Source of the DNA: Daldinia sp. FL1419
Lineage: Eukaryota > Ascomycota > Sordariomycetes > Xylariales > Hypoxylaceae
Assembly: GCA_025201765.1 (NCBI GenBank)
Contig: MU623450.1
Coordinates: 1-64,000, forward strand
DNA: 64,000 nucleotides
Reading direction: 5' to 3'
The translations under genes and the position numbers were made by a program. The notes beneath the pieces were generated by a model, which was not told the DNA's origin, made no database searches, and saw only the letters and a list, made by a program, of their open reading frames with translations. Position 1 is the stretch's first letter; the number at the start of each line of letters is the position of its first letter. Shown here in pieces: positions 24,210-36,101 of the stretch.

Positions 24210-24725
24210 TTACATATCCGGACTGCACCGTGAATAATCTACTGCCGGCCATTTTTTGATATGCGTCTGATATACACATAGTATATCTATAATATTTATA
24301 ATATCGATATCGAAAACATCCCGGGTAGGGAGGACTCTTATACTCGAGGTTTCGTAAAGATCGGGAGTTGGAATTTGTATAGCGTGCAAAATGACGGGGT
24401 CTATCGGTTTCTTGACCTCATATTCCCTATGCTCGTCATACACTCTAACATCCCCATAGCCCCTATATTCGCCGTTGATACTGCCATAATACTGCTCTAC
24501 TTCATTCTGTCGGTCCAATTCATATCTCATATCTGCATCATCGTCATCTTCATCCTCGTTTTCATAGGCATTTTGTTTTAGAGTCCATTTCAGCCAAAAG
24601 TGAATGATATGGTAACATGTATAAGTGAATATAAGAAAACCCGATAAAAACATTATATAGAATATAACGAATGAGATGCCCACTAATATCCGTTTGATGT
24701 ATAAAGAGATTGTTTCGTATAACAT
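24210..24725 (-). CDS. Possible single-helix membrane protein
   Basis: A 171-residue frame from an ATG. Residues about 10-38 are strongly hydrophobic (one or two helices), followed by an acidic run (ENEDEDDDDAD) and a Tyr/Glu/Arg-rich region. The last 40 residues have a less protein-like composition and may lie past a true splice site. No family recognised. Isolated between intergenic stretches. Confidence 0.4.
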   Translation of the reverse strand: MLYETISLYIKRILVGISFVIFYIMFLSGFLIFTYTCYHIIHFWLKWTLKQNAYENEDEDDDDADMRYELDRQNEVEQYYGSINGEYRGYGDVRVYDEHREYEVKKPIDPVILHAIQIPTPDLYETSSIRVLPTRDVFDIDIINIIDILCVYQTHIKKWPAVDYSRCSPDM

Positions 24726-25163
24726 TTTGCCGGTGAAATCGGCTATTTCTAGCTGGTCGCGTGGTGTTAGTCCGGATTACTTTGTATAATCCAGTCTTGT
24801 CAATAAACTGCCTAATTTCGGCGTCCGAGCATGCCGTTTATGTATAACCTGGTGAACTAAGCCAGCATATCGTCATAAAGAAATCGCGCTTATACATAGC
24901 GACAAACTATGCTGAACTATCTTGTCTATAGCTCAAAGAACGAGCATTGTAATATGACTAGGTAGCAAATGGTTGCTCCCATGGAAGCCAGGATTCCAAG
25001 CCTTTATTGTATACCGTCGTTCCGCCCGGTTGGTTCTTTGGTTCCGGTTATTATTACGTATATATACCCTGATTGCCGCCTCGCCCCTGGTAGTTGAGCT
25101 GGAATGATATGTAAATTTCAGGACATATCGTCTATAAACTTCTAGCTAATTATGGTTCGCCTT
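24726..25163. other. Intergenic
   Basis: No gene or repeat recognised between two minus-strand genes. The part nearest 24726 would be the promoter of the doubtful membrane protein. Confidence 0.5.
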
Positions 25164-26602
25164 TTACGCACCCGCTGTACTGCCATTGAAGATATCTAGA
25201 GGGAATTGATCAGCAATCGCTTGATATCCGGCAATGTTGGGATGTAGATGGTCACCACCATCATACTGAGAATCCAAGTTGGCTGCGTTGGAGGGGTTTG
25301 CAACGATCTTAGCAAAGTCAATCGAAGCGTCAAAGCTACCATCACCGCCCCCCAAGATCCATTTGTTCACTGTCTGCCTCGTTTGATCCCTGGTCGGGTT
25401 GCTATAACTCTGCCCGTTTCCACCAAATGGTGTGATTGTCGCCCCGAAGACGGTTAATCCGGCGGCTTTCGCATCTTGAGCAATTGTCTTGAAGGACGAC
25501 GTTAGACTATTTCCGATACGCGATTGTGTTCCCGCGTCCGCAGATCCTCCTCCAATATCGTTTACGCCTTCAAAAATAAGAGCATATTTGACACCCGCGG
25601 TTGTGAGTAAATCTCTCTTGTAACGCTGCATGAGCGGAGGACCGAGACCACCAGTAAGAACGGTATTACCACCTGCTGCTTGGTTGCACACGGCGACGTT
25701 GGTAATTCCCTCTTTCTGCATTCTAGCTAGAAGTAGGTCAGGCCAGCTGAGAGAATTTATTAGTAATATTCTTTAATACAATGTAGGCGCTAACTGTACC
25801 GGTTATTGGCATTGTCAGTGCTTCCTCGTCCGTCCGTGATACTATCCCCGAGTATCACGAGCGCGGCGGTCGTCTTCGGGGCCCAGGCCTCGACGGCTGT
25901 GAGGAAATACCAGTGCGCTGTGCTTGCTCCCGTAACAGTTGAAGCGTTAAGGTGATTACCCTGTTGCATCCAAGATGTCGTTCGGCTACCCGGGTGCCCA
26001 GTAATGCTATTTCCAGATTGGCCAGGCTGCGAGTAAAGACTGATAGTGATCATGGACTGAGGGTCTACCTTGAAGTCAACCGGGTCAGTATAGGCAACCT
26101 GACCCCTAGGAATTGTAACTTCAGTTGAGCCATTAAAAGTAAGGCCCTTCAAAGTCGCTGTATCAATACCGTTCACGCCGGCTTTGCCTCCCGTCGGGAG
26201 GGCAATGGACGCCTCTGTGATAGGAAGGTCACTGCCACCAAAAGTATTAGAGATCTGGAAGCGGAGCCTTTCCGCACCTATAGACAGATGAAGCGTCTGG
26301 CGAAGAGTGGCATCCTTGAACGCGGCAGAGCCCGACTACATTCATAATTAGATGGCTTATGCGCAAGTCAGTGAAATAGAAAAGGTAAAACATACAAATG
26401 GGGACGGCGGCATATTGTTGGGTTCCACCAGCTGTGGCATAGAGGTCCATGTCGCTACCCAATGGGAATCTTCCTCCTGGCGGGGGACATTGCAAGTTGG
26501 ACGTGCAGCGATGCAAACGGCCCACCAGAACAACCAAGTGGCTAAGATGGAGAATCTGAAGCTGAAGGTTCCCAGTATGCTCGACGACGACGCGTAGGCC
26601 AT
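25164..26602 (-). CDS. Secreted GDSL/SGNH-family esterase
   Basis: Three exons (minus: 26602-26396, 26335-25800, 25746-25164) encode 441 residues. The N terminus has a hydrophobic signal or anchor segment (ILATWLFWWAVCIAA). Residues 70-220 form a beta-rich N-terminal domain. The SGNH hydrolase domain follows: block I VILGDSITDG with Ser234, the block with GVNDIGG (Asn), and block V DHLHPN with Asp413 and His416. The full catalytic set is present. Enzymes of this class remove acyl groups, often acetate from plant cell-wall polysaccharide or other esters. The substrate cannot be read from sequence. Secretion and this fold together suggest a carbohydrate esterase role. Confidence 0.9.
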
Positions 26603-28254
26603 GTTGTCGACAAATTACGAGGTGAGTGTCAAGGCACAAGAAAGGACTCTATCGTCTCCATGGCGGTAGCTTGGATACTTATCCCCATAACTAAAATACC
26701 TTGCCGAGGTTTGAAGCAACGGATAATACACCTCCGCCGTTATTTTGCCCGAATTTGCCTTTGTTTTGCCTTGTTGGTATGCTGGTATGCTGCTATTTAG
26801 CCGTAGGGCTGGTTCCTGAATATAAGTACTTAATCCAAGACAGCTTAGCTTATATTTGAAATATATCGCGAATTAGGAAGAAAAAGGAAGACTGAAGTTA
26901 GTATAAGGTCAAAAGGAATGCAATGGTATGGAAACGAAGAAGCCGACGAGACAATTACTGTAAGATATAATAATAATATATAAGATACATATGGTATGTG
27001 GCATGTAGATGAGGGTAACTTTGTTGAATTATTTATCTTTTATAAGGGGCTTCATCGTGTAAGTGCCCCTCCACCGCTGCGATGAGGAACCACCCGATAC
27101 CGATACCGGTAGAAATCTCAATCAAAATCCTGAAACCCAATGACATTAACATAGGTTATAAAATATATTGAAGCATGCATCGATAAGATGGGATATTTGA
27201 AAGAATACTCGCGCTGGTTTTTATATATTTATTTACTTGGATATATTCAAGTAACTTGAAAAAGAACTTAGTACGACCAGTAGTAGGTTAGCAAGGTCCT
27301 GCAGGTTCTTATAATACGATATGATTTCCGTAACTACATATTGGTGCGGTGCAAATGCGCCCATCTTACGATGTCGAAAGGGTTATAGGTGATTGATCAG
27401 AAGGAAACGAAGAGGAAAAACAAAAAAAAAAAAGTTTTCGAAACGAGCACGGAGGATACCTAGAGTTAGCACAAAGTATCAGTACAAAGTACTATGTACA
27501 TACGTAATACCCAATTGGGGATGAGCGATAAGTAATATAGTAAGGTAGCGGTACCCTTCTGCCCCTCCATTCGTAAAATACCCCACCTTCACCTTTTACA
27601 AACAGGGACATTAAGAACGTTTTAATATTGAAACTACGTGCACATGTGCGTACTAGTTTCCTGATCAAAAATAAAAAATAAAAATAAAAACTGGGTTCGG
27701 CGTGTTTTGCTATACGTACATGCAAATCTAGTGTTATGTATACTTATGTACTTTATAAGTAGCGGGATTTTATCTATGGCTTTATCACGTATATTGGATT
27801 GCATTGGTGTTGACATTTTCATATTTGACTTGAATTTACTTGAATTACTTTTTTACAACGCTTCACCGAGAAACCTAACCAATTCCAACATCTCGCCATT
27901 AATTACTCGTTAGGTTTTGGCCAAAAGGGCATTAGAAGTTGAATCTCCTAAAAGAGAAGATCGGAGTAAGGAATTAACGGTATCAGGAGAAATATTTACA
28001 TTATTCCTATTATCAAATTTTTGCCTCACTTTTTTTTTTTTTTTTTTTTCTTCCTTTCTTCAAGAAGTTTGACTCGCCTCAAATCGACGGCTCTTATATC
28101 GTATACTACGCATCTACCCGCTATTAGGTTTGTCCGTAGCAAACAGTCTTTATTACATCCTTCGGTCCTTGGGTGCTTACTTTTTCACTACTCGCCCAAT
28201 CGAGTGCTTTTTTTATAACATTCTCTCAAACATTTTTCTCACCCATCCACCACA
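26603..28254. other. Long divergent intergenic region
   Basis: About 1.65 kb shared by the esterase and DAHP synthase genes. It includes a T run at 28030-28049, in the DAHP synthase promoter, and a near-consensus Gcn4/CPC1 site TGACTCG at 28070-28076. No coding region seen. Confidence 0.55.
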
Positions 28255-29674
28255 ATGCCAGGTGTCGATATGGCGCCCCTTGTGGCCGACGACATGAGAG
28301 GTACGTGAGACAATAAGCAAACAAAATTATTCATTTTACTAGATCTGTGCCATTGCGATCCGTCCCGTTCCCTATAATCACCCTTATATTCAAATCTCGA
28401 GTGCCTCACGCGTGAAACTCGAGAACGGGCTGTCCCCATTCACTGAGTCATACATGCTTGAGAATTCGTTTGTGTCACAAAATAAGAAGTAAGAAAAAGA
28501 TGCTGATATACTTGGATAATATAGTCCTGGGACAGGATCCTCTCATCCCGCCGGCATTACTTATTTCTGAGATTCCTATGACCGATGCTTCGTTGCAGAC
28601 GGTCGTTAAGGGTCGAAGAGATGCAGTTTCTATTATAATGGGTCGAAATGACCGCCTCTTGGTCGTTGTTGGTCCCTGCTCCATCCACGATCCGGCCATG
28701 GCTCACGAGTACGCTCAACGTCTCAAGAAGCTTTCCGAGAAGCTGTCCGATGATTTGTGTATTATAATGCGCGCCTACCTTGAGAAGCCAAGAACTACCG
28801 TAGGCTGGAAGGGTCTTATTAACGATCCCGATATCGACAACAGTTTCAAGATCAACAAGGGTCTTCGTATATCGCGGCAGATGTTCAGCGACCTAACTAA
28901 CGCTGGCGTGCCCATCGCCAGTGAGATGTTGGATACCATCTCGCCTCAGTTCTTGGCCGACTTTATCTCTGTCGGTGCTATTGGTGCTCGTACCACTGAG
29001 TCACAACTGCACCGTGAACTGGCATCCGGCCTTTCATTCCCTATTGGTTTTAAGAACGGCACTGACGGTAACCTGAATGTTGCTATCGATGCGATTGGAG
29101 CCGCGGCTTCTAAACATCACTTTATGGGTGTTACCAAGCAGGGCCTAGCAGCCATCACCAGAACCAAGGGGAATGAGCACGGGTTCGTCATTCTTAGGGG
29201 TGGTAGCAAGGGCACCAACTATGACAAGGAGAGCATCCAACATGCCAAAGAAACTTTGATTAAGAAGGGACAAAAGTTGGCTATTATGATTGACTGCTCA
29301 CATGGTAGGCCGTATTCGTGCTGTATAATGCTCGGTATTTAGCTGACAATGGAATAGGAAACTCAAATAAGGACCACAGGAACCAGCCCAAGGTTGCCAA
29401 GGTTATCGGTGACCAATTGCGAGAAGGCGAAAAGGCCATCATTGGTGTCATGATAGAGTCCAATATCAATGAAGGCAACCAGAAAGTTCCAGCAGAGGGA
29501 CCGTCCGCATTGAAGAAGGGTGTCAGCATCACCGACGCTTGCATTGACTGGGATAGTACGGTTGAGGTCCTTGAAGATCTTGCAGCTGCAGTCCGAGCTC
29601 GGAGGGAGAAGAATGGCGCGTCAAGTACCAACGGCGGTGAAGAGCCTAAGACTACTCTTATCGAAGAGGAGTAA
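28255..29674 (+). CDS. 3-deoxy-7-phosphoheptulonate (DAHP) synthase, class I
   Basis: Three exons, 28255-28300, 28525-29304 and 29358-29674, encode 380 residues. The enzyme joins phosphoenolpyruvate and erythrose 4-phosphate in the first step of the shikimate pathway, in the cytosol. Family blocks are continuous: LLVVVGPCSIHD, RAYLEKPRTTVGWKGL, GARTTESQLHRELASG, GFKNGTDG, HFMGVTKQG and MIDCSHGNSNKD. The length matches the yeast Aro3/Aro4 type. Feedback specificity (Phe or Tyr) cannot be decided by eye. The start is fixed by the short first exon: joining 28300 to 28525 gives RVLGQDPL, matching the family. Intron 1 is unusually long for the window (224 bp) and carries a TGAGTCA motif. Confidence 0.96.
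28444..28450. promoter_or_regulatory. Candidate Gcn4/CPC1 site in intron 1
   Basis: TGAGTCA, a perfect match to the TGASTCA consensus of the general amino-acid control bZIP factor. Amino-acid pathway genes, including DAHP synthases, are known targets in fungi. Here it lies in the first intron, with a 6-of-7 match upstream at 28070. The site alone does not prove control. Confidence 0.35.
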
Positions 29675-30232
29675 ATTCCTAGACGGAAACACACGGGGCA
29701 TGCGAATTACCGATTTCAGGCGCGTCAAAAGGTAGCATTTAGCTTTAAGAGGAATCTGTCGTGAGGGAGGAAGGAGGCCAAAGGAACCAGGCCCCGACCT
29801 ATATGGAGATTTGGTGGCTAGCCATCTGGGGGGTAGGCACCCGGAAAATTAACTTCACCATCTAGGAATTTGATTGGGAAAATACCAAAAAAAAAAAAAA
29901 AAAAAAAAAAAAAGAAAGGAAAAGAAGAGGCTAGGCGTTAGGCTATAGTTCGTGAATCATTCTAAAGTTAGACGGGACCGCTAGACTGTTTGCTCATCAG
30001 ATCAGATTCCGCTTGTGATATAGTAACGTGGGGAAGCCTCTTGACGATGAGCCCTTACGCCTACGCTGACGATGGCATATCCATCAAACCTAGGGAGTAG
30101 ATACGAAAACCGTAGTCTCTACGTACCGTACCGTCCCTCTAGATACCCCCGAACGCCATTTGTAATTATTAGGTTTCAATGTATATTTTAGACTACCTGT
30201 CTGCGGATATAAAGTAACTATTCTCTTACTCC
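29675..30232. other. Intergenic, convergent 3' regions
   Basis: Between two converging genes. A pure A run lies at 29887-29913. Nothing else recognised. Confidence 0.55.
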
Positions 30233-30838
30233 TCACCCGCGTATTCCTCGCGTATTGTCGTTATCAACGGGCGTATACGCACCCCTATCTCCTCGCCCCC
30301 CTCTACTTCCTAAGCTGGCGCCACCTGGCCCCAGAGCAGCGGTCTTCCTTCCCTCGCGGAATTCAACGACTCTCTTGGCGGCAGCCCAACCTAGCAAACT
30401 CGTGGTGCCGAGGATGAAACCCCAGACGATGATCTGATCCTTGCGGCTGTCGCGCTGAAAACAGGTGGTAAGGACGTCGGTCTCCTCGGCGTCTTTACAA
30501 ATGGGAAGATGTTGCGAGAGACAGAATGCGCGGGTACATTGTGTGCATGAAGCTGAGGCGGCACGCTCTTCGAGATAAGGTAACGTTGGGTGATCGGGCT
30601 TGCCGAAGGAGGAGTCGCCTTGGGGACCGAGTTGTATTAGGGTGCTGTTCTTGAAGCAGGTACATTTACAGAACGTCGGCGCGGCTGTGATTGTGGTATT
30701 ACAAGTCAGAATGGCTTATTACATATATGAGGCGTGAATTATAAATGCAGGTGTGTGGAACTAGGTAGGCAACTCACAAGCTGCGGCGACATAGGAGACG
30801 AAGACGCCTAAGAAGAGGATAGAGAGATAAAGTCGCAT
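30233..30838 (-). CDS. Small Cys-rich single-pass membrane protein, conserved in fungi
   Basis: Two exons (minus: 30838-30778 and 30684-30233) encode 170 residues. A signal peptide (MRLYLSILFLGVFVSYVAAA) precedes a short luminal domain with clustered cysteines, FCKCTCFKNST and CTQCTRAFC, then LPICKDAEE and TCFQRDSRKD. One membrane helix (IIVWGFILGTTSLLGWAA) follows, then a basic, Gly/Arg-rich cytosolic tail. Proteins of this exact plan occur across Pezizomycotina without an assigned function. The frame, intron phases and start agree. It is divergent from the mitochondrial ribosomal gene, 431 bp apart. Confidence 0.85.
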
Positions 30839-31269
30839 CGTATCGCGATCATCGAATGTCTACATGTACATATATATCTAATGCGATAGCGAGTGGAATT
30901 GCTTAGACATACCTAACTTAGTTCATTGGCATATATGAATTGTTGAAGTTGGGGGCATTTAATAGGTACGTGTAAGTTGAGAGAGCTGCGATCAAAGCGA
31001 TTGGCGACAAAACGTACCTATGTAAGACCTAAGGTTACACTGACATGCCTAGAGACTGCAGGGATATTAAATGTACCTGTGGCTTGATGATCCACGGAGC
31101 CCCACGAAAGTGTACATTGGTACGGTACCTGGGAATTAGGTTTGCAGCTACCTAAGGAACTTTTGGCAATCGCAGATCGGAAAAAAAAAAGAAAGAAAGA
31201 AAGAAAGAAAAAAAAAGTTGACGACTTCCATCAAAGATAAACTCGTTACAGATTCACCAATTAACGACG
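30839..31269. other. Divergent promoter region
   Basis: Shared 431-base promoter of two divergent genes. It contains an A/G-rich tract at 31180-31216 next to the right-hand gene. Confidence 0.55.
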
Positions 31270-32523
31270 ATGCGACGCATACCACGATTAAGAAGACCCC
31301 CTGGTCTGTCAACCACAACTCCATGCTCTCCAATCGCTCCTCTAGTTGGCCAATGTATGCCTACAGCTCAGACCATCTCAACCTCATGTCGCAAATCGAT
31401 AGCAACGACTTTTTCTCAACGTTCAGTATCCCGATTCTACTCGACCGATAAACAACTGAGCACCCAGACCCAAAATACAGCTCCTGAAATTGAGACGGCG
31501 CAAAAAGAGGAAATTGTCGAGGTAGTTGAACAGGATATAGAGGGAGCAGAATATCTCCCCGCGCAGTGGCAAACATATATTCCTCCACCTCAGCGTAGCT
31601 ACGCCCAACGGTTGGATGCTATTTCGGATACCGGCTATGTCCCAGCGTTAACGGCGGACGGCCTGGAGACGGTTGGTGGATTACAAAACTGGTGGGATCA
31701 GCCGGAGAACTGGAACGCCGATTTCATCAGTTTCAAGCCGCTGACCCCGGTTCTTGACCCCACCGTACTCGAGACTTCGGTACGGCGGGCTGTTGTGGAA
31801 GCGTTCGCGCTAAGACAGGCGGGACGGGAAGATGAGTTGGTAAAGGCTTGGCCGGTAGCGGGGGAACGAGAGCTACAACACGTATTAAAGGTGGAAATGA
31901 ATGTAGCAGCGGACGGTGCCGTATCGTTGACCGGTGATCTACCCGCGGTGTTGAATTCGCTGGTCCAAAAGGACGAGGCTGCTGTAACTGAGCCCATCGG
32001 AGGAGGTGCAAGCGTTCCAGTGCCTTCCTTGGAACAGGCTCGGGAGTACAAGAGTGCTTGGGGTCACGAATGGAAGAAAGCGTCCCTGTCGGACCCTCGG
32101 ATCAAGTTTGCTGTAAGCTATGCTATCCAGAGTTCCTACTATCCCCTATCACAACGGAACGTACCATGGTTGCCAAACTAACACGAACATCAGATCACAA
32201 AGCGAATATTCCAACTCACTGGCCAACTAGTCCAGGACCATCAGCTCTCTAGCGTCACAGACGTCCGATCCCTATTACACACAGTGCAGAAACCTCCCAA
32301 ACTCAAGACTCTAACAGAAGAGATCCAGGAGCGTCGCCAGGACCTTGTGCAGCTTCCCAACGTGTCGTTCGCGACGAAACGTGTTACGCGCGGTGACAAG
32401 GCGAAGGCGATCGGTCAGTTCAAGCTCGTTGAGGAGGAGCTCAAGAAGAGGGACCTACCGCTTGTGGGGCACGGCTTCGCACGCAAGAATAGGGAACTAT
32501 CTAGGCTCAAGGGTGGTGTATAG
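31270..32523 (+). CDS. Mitochondrial large-subunit ribosomal protein, mL50-like
   Basis: Two exons, 31270-32112 and 32194-32523, encode 390 residues. The N terminus is Arg/Ser/Thr-rich without acidic residues, a typical mitochondrial targeting peptide, with RFYST near the likely cleavage site. The body has WWDQPENWN and DPRIKFAITKRIFQLTG. The C terminus has SFATKRVTRGDKAKAIGQFKLVE, which I associate with fungal mitochondrial ribosomal proteins of the L50 type. The exact subunit name is less sure than the mitochondrial ribosome assignment. The intron is 81 bp, phase 0. Confidence 0.75.
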
Positions 32524-33138
32524 ACTAGCTACTCTCTACGCTAGACGCTATATCAACATGTCGACGTACAGCATCTACCATCCACTGGCCGTGTATATAT
32601 AGAACAATACGATATGAAAATCGACCACGCACCGAGACGCATTGTGTTATCGCCTTGTCCCTGGGACGTTAAGAATGGACTATAATTTTGAAATTCCCGT
32701 CCCGACTGAAGGCGTAACAGCTGATTAGGGTTTACCTTACCAGATATATATCTGACCTGGAGGGAAGGTTCTTGAATATAGCCCATGCCTCTTGCGAGTT
32801 ATGTGACGTGTCTAATAAATACTCGAGTGCTGAATCCGAATTTTATACGGCGAGTAGACGCCATGGTATTATTGTAGGAGGACGGGACCGGATCGAAACA
32901 TTCGTATTGGTAACAGCGACGAATATAATTGTTACTGCCAAGCGTCATGAATTATTTATTTGTTTACAGGAAGACATGATTTGTGTACAAGCTCGTCCGT
33001 CCACATCCTGACATTTAGTTGGAATATCTTGATTAAATAAAGGGGAATCGACATGCATGTGGGATGATACCCGGTAAGTATTTACTTCTAACAGCCGTCC
33101 TAAGAGGATCACCGCTCGATTAGTTATAGTGAGAGGGT
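32524..33138. other. Intergenic, convergent 3' regions
   Basis: About 600 bases between converging genes with nothing recognised; small frames on both strands are random-looking. Confidence 0.5.
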
Positions 33139-34732
33139 TCACTCCGTGAGATTAACGTTATCCGACAATCGTCGCTCTTGAAGTTTCGCGTCTGCATGCT
33201 CCTCGCGATCCTGTACGTCTGCGAGTTGAACCCTCCTCCTCGCGTCGATGTACATCATATATTCTTCATACGTATCTAATACCAAGTCAGTTATATATAC
33301 GTCTGGGAGGCGCAAAAAGGAAAGATTGGGTAATTGTTGAGCCCGAAGAGGATAGGGGGTGAGGTGAGAATGTACGTACGTGGTAAAACCCTGACATCCT
33401 TGGGGACCGAGAACGTATAATTAAATTGGCCCGTTGGTCTCGCATTCCCGTGTTCGACATCCCTCACTTTGCTATCGACTCGAACATGTAGCCTCGTGCC
33501 TGGATTCTCCGCATCCTTCTGTTTGGGTTCACTCCCATCCTCTTCTAGTAGCGGCGGATCCGTATACACGACTGTCGCCGTCAAGTATAGGACACTGCCA
33601 ACTGGTACAGGATTCCGGAAAGTGCACGGGTCGGCGCTGATGAAGGTTGGTCGTGCGTGCGCGAAACTCGCCGCGCAGCAAAAGGCTAGCTCGAACGTCT
33701 GCTTCAGATGAAAGCCTCCAAAGATCATAGTCTGGTGACGATTCCGATACTGCGGCTGCATGATAGATGCCGTCGAGAGTTGCGTTTTGGCCATGGCGAG
33801 CACGTTGTTCGGCTGTCTAAGACTATTATTTGGGTCGTGGTATGCTAATTGCTTGAGCCAAATCTTGTGGATCAGGGCCGACTCCGGGTCGTTGGGCTCC
33901 GTTTCAAGAAGAGAGGTCTTGAGCTTTTTTTTGTTGGCAAGGGCTTTGGCTTCACCGGCTTTGAATATTCTCTCCTCTTCGGGGGTTGAGTACTCTAGGC
34001 GTGGGATGTTGACCGGCTTCTTGGTTTGGGGGTCTAGAGCCACCATAGTGAAGGTGCACGCTAATAATACATCCTCCGGCTTGCTGGGTTCACCCTCGTC
34101 TCTAGCCCTGGCGACCTTGCAGGTGATTTCCACACTGCTCCGTCCAGAAGCGTAAGTTACTTGACCGCTGTATTCGAGATCACAAATCTCGGTCAGCGGA
34201 TGGGCGATGGTAATCCTATCCAAGGCGGCGGTAACAACAGTCACGCCCGGCCCAGTATGTTTATACACGATGATTCCCGAGAGCGCATCAAGATCCATGA
34301 ATACTGTACCTAGCCTGGAGTCTTAGTCAGATATATCAGCAGATGTGAGGGACGATTTAGAAACCTTATGTGACCAGACGAGTTAATGTAGGTATCGCTA
34401 AGCCAAGGATCACGGCCAAGAGGGAGCACGACTCGATGATAGCTATCGCTCATCCTCTTCGGACTAAGGTCGCGTTCCTGCGATCGAGCCTCGTCGGAAG
34501 CTACATCTTTCCCTTCCTGCTGCAACCTCCACGCTTCTATCCACGGCATCGGGAGGCGGTCGTCCGTGAGGCCACGGAATACACCGTCGGTACGGAGGGA
34601 AGCCGTGCCATGCAGACATCTCTTTGCTTTGGCTTGAAAACGAGCTCCGGCCAAGGCAGCGCAGGTATCCGGTATGCCGGATCTGGGAGCCAAAACAAGG
34701 AGGCGTTTAATTGGTAGACTTTTATAGATCAT
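33139..34732 (-). CDS. Acyl-CoA thioesterase with two hotdog domains, mitochondrial type
   Basis: Three exons (minus: 34732-34365, 34314-33380, 33275-33139) encode 479 residues. The N terminus is basic and Ser/Leu-rich (RFQAKAKRCLHG), fitting a mitochondrial presequence. The first hotdog domain spans INSSGHIRLGTVFMDLDALSG to CTFTMVALD. The second spans TMIFGGFHLKQTFELAFCCAASF to the end, closing with a basic helix. This tandem arrangement matches ACOT9-type thioesterases, which hydrolyse acyl-CoA to free acid and CoA. The splice at 34365/34314 yields RLGTVFMDLD, matching the family, and fixes the 50 bp intron. It is convergent with the ribosomal protein gene. Confidence 0.88.
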
Positions 34733-35105
34733 GGCCGAGATTTAAGATGATGTAACTGGTTGCTTAGAGTTGCATTAATACCTAACCTAGGTATCCAGGT
34801 ACGTACGTAGGAACTAAATATTGTTGTAGGTCGGAGATGCAATAAAACGTGACGGAGCATTTCAGCACAACGGAGTCTTTTAAGTACCATGTATTCGGGT
34901 ATCTCATCGGATCATTGCGGGAGCTCGGTACGCAGTAGGTACCTACGGACCTACTAAATCTGGGATGAATCCGGTAATTACAAATCTTATCCGTCATGGC
35001 AAGTGTAGGTGCAGACTGAACGGCAATAAAAATAAAGAAAAGAAAACGAAAATGACATTTACTGAAAAGATAAAATTACCAAGATTAACCCAACAAAAGA
35101 TTAAG
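34733..35105. other. Intergenic, promoter of the thioesterase gene
   Basis: Holds the thioesterase promoter and the tRNA terminator. A TACC/GGTA palindromic patch lies at 34780-34812. No gene seen. Confidence 0.55.
35094..35097 (-). terminator. RNA polymerase III T-run terminator
   Basis: A run of four T on the minus strand, starting about nine bases past the tRNA 3' end, the usual Pol III stop. Confidence 0.6.
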
Positions 35106-35223
35106 CGCCTCAGGCGGGGGTCGAACCCGCAACCTTGGGATTTCGAAGATTCCAGATTGACCTCATCGATCAGTCTTTAGAATTGTAAAAGTCCCACGCT
35201 CTAGCCAATTGAGCTACCAAGGC
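35106..35223 (-). tRNA. tRNA-Lys (anticodon UUU), intron-containing
   Basis: The minus strand folds as a cloverleaf. The acceptor arm GCCTTGG pairs with CTGAGGC (two G-U pairs), the D arm is TAGCTCAATTGGCTAGAGC, the anticodon stem TGGGA pairs with TCCCA, and the T arm GCGGG-TTCGACC-CCCGC is perfect. The loop CT-TTT-AA carries anticodon UUU. A 44-base intron (35142-35185) sits right after position 37, the canonical place for eukaryotic tRNA introns. Internal promoter boxes A and B are intact. Confidence 0.92.
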
Positions 35224-36101
35224 TTGACCAAGCTTGAAAGTGTGCTTCTTATGGCGTATAATAAGGTAAGCTACCCGAAGCAAGGTTTTAGTTATGTCGA
35301 AAGCTAAAATCATTGGCCTAACAATCTTTTAATCTTAGGTCCTCTTATCTCACGTAAGTACCCAAATCTTCTTGTAGCTCCCGCTTAAAAATACAACTTC
35401 AATTTAGCAAACTCTTGGCTTGTACAATATGAGATCCCGTATTTTTTTTAACTGCCATGACATCATCATCGCACTTACAAAAGGATAATGCTTGTCTCGA
35501 ATATTACTTAAGTAAATCGGTTTCCAACCGGCTGAACAAGTTCAGGATCATCTTTCGTTAAGAGTATCTTGCTAACTCTGGTCTGGTGGAATCATAAATT
35601 CCTCCTACCCAAGTACATCGCTTCGAAAAGGGTTGAGATATACCAGGACAGGCGCAGTGCAAAGGTATCATTAGTCAAATTTAGACAGGATGTAATTTAT
35701 GTAGATGGGATATGTGCTGTGTCAAGCTCGTGCCCGAGGACTCGGTGCGGGCCATGCCCCGTCTAGCTAATCTTCACATATCAGCTTCTCGATCCCTTTT
35801 TGATCATTGCAACACTGCGTTTAATTACGCTGGATCGGTCCAGTGCTCCTAAAGGCTTCAAGTTGGGCTACTGTAGCGCGGTGAGATCTTCTCCTAGGCT
35901 TAAATTCTTGAGGGGGGTTTGTGTTTGGCTGGCAGGGCTGGCAGGGCTGGACACGGGTCCGTAAGCAAGTTCATTTATGCGTAATATAATCTTTTTGCGT
36001 CTTCATTGGGCGCCCCTTTTTGGGCCGTGGATCTTTTAAGATGACTTCGATTTTCGAATTTTCAAGACTCTTGAGTTTTGACATTTTGAGGTTTCGGGCT
36101 T
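35224..36101. other. Intergenic
   Basis: Upstream side of the tRNA. It contains a short direct repeat GGCTGGCAGGGCTGGCAG near 35928-35950. No gene recognised. Confidence 0.5.

Noticed and set aside
34965..35180. 71-codon plus-strand frame with RRGSNPQPWDFEDSR
   Set aside because: It is the reverse side of the tRNA-Lys gene; this kind of peptide is a known artefact of tRNA loci.
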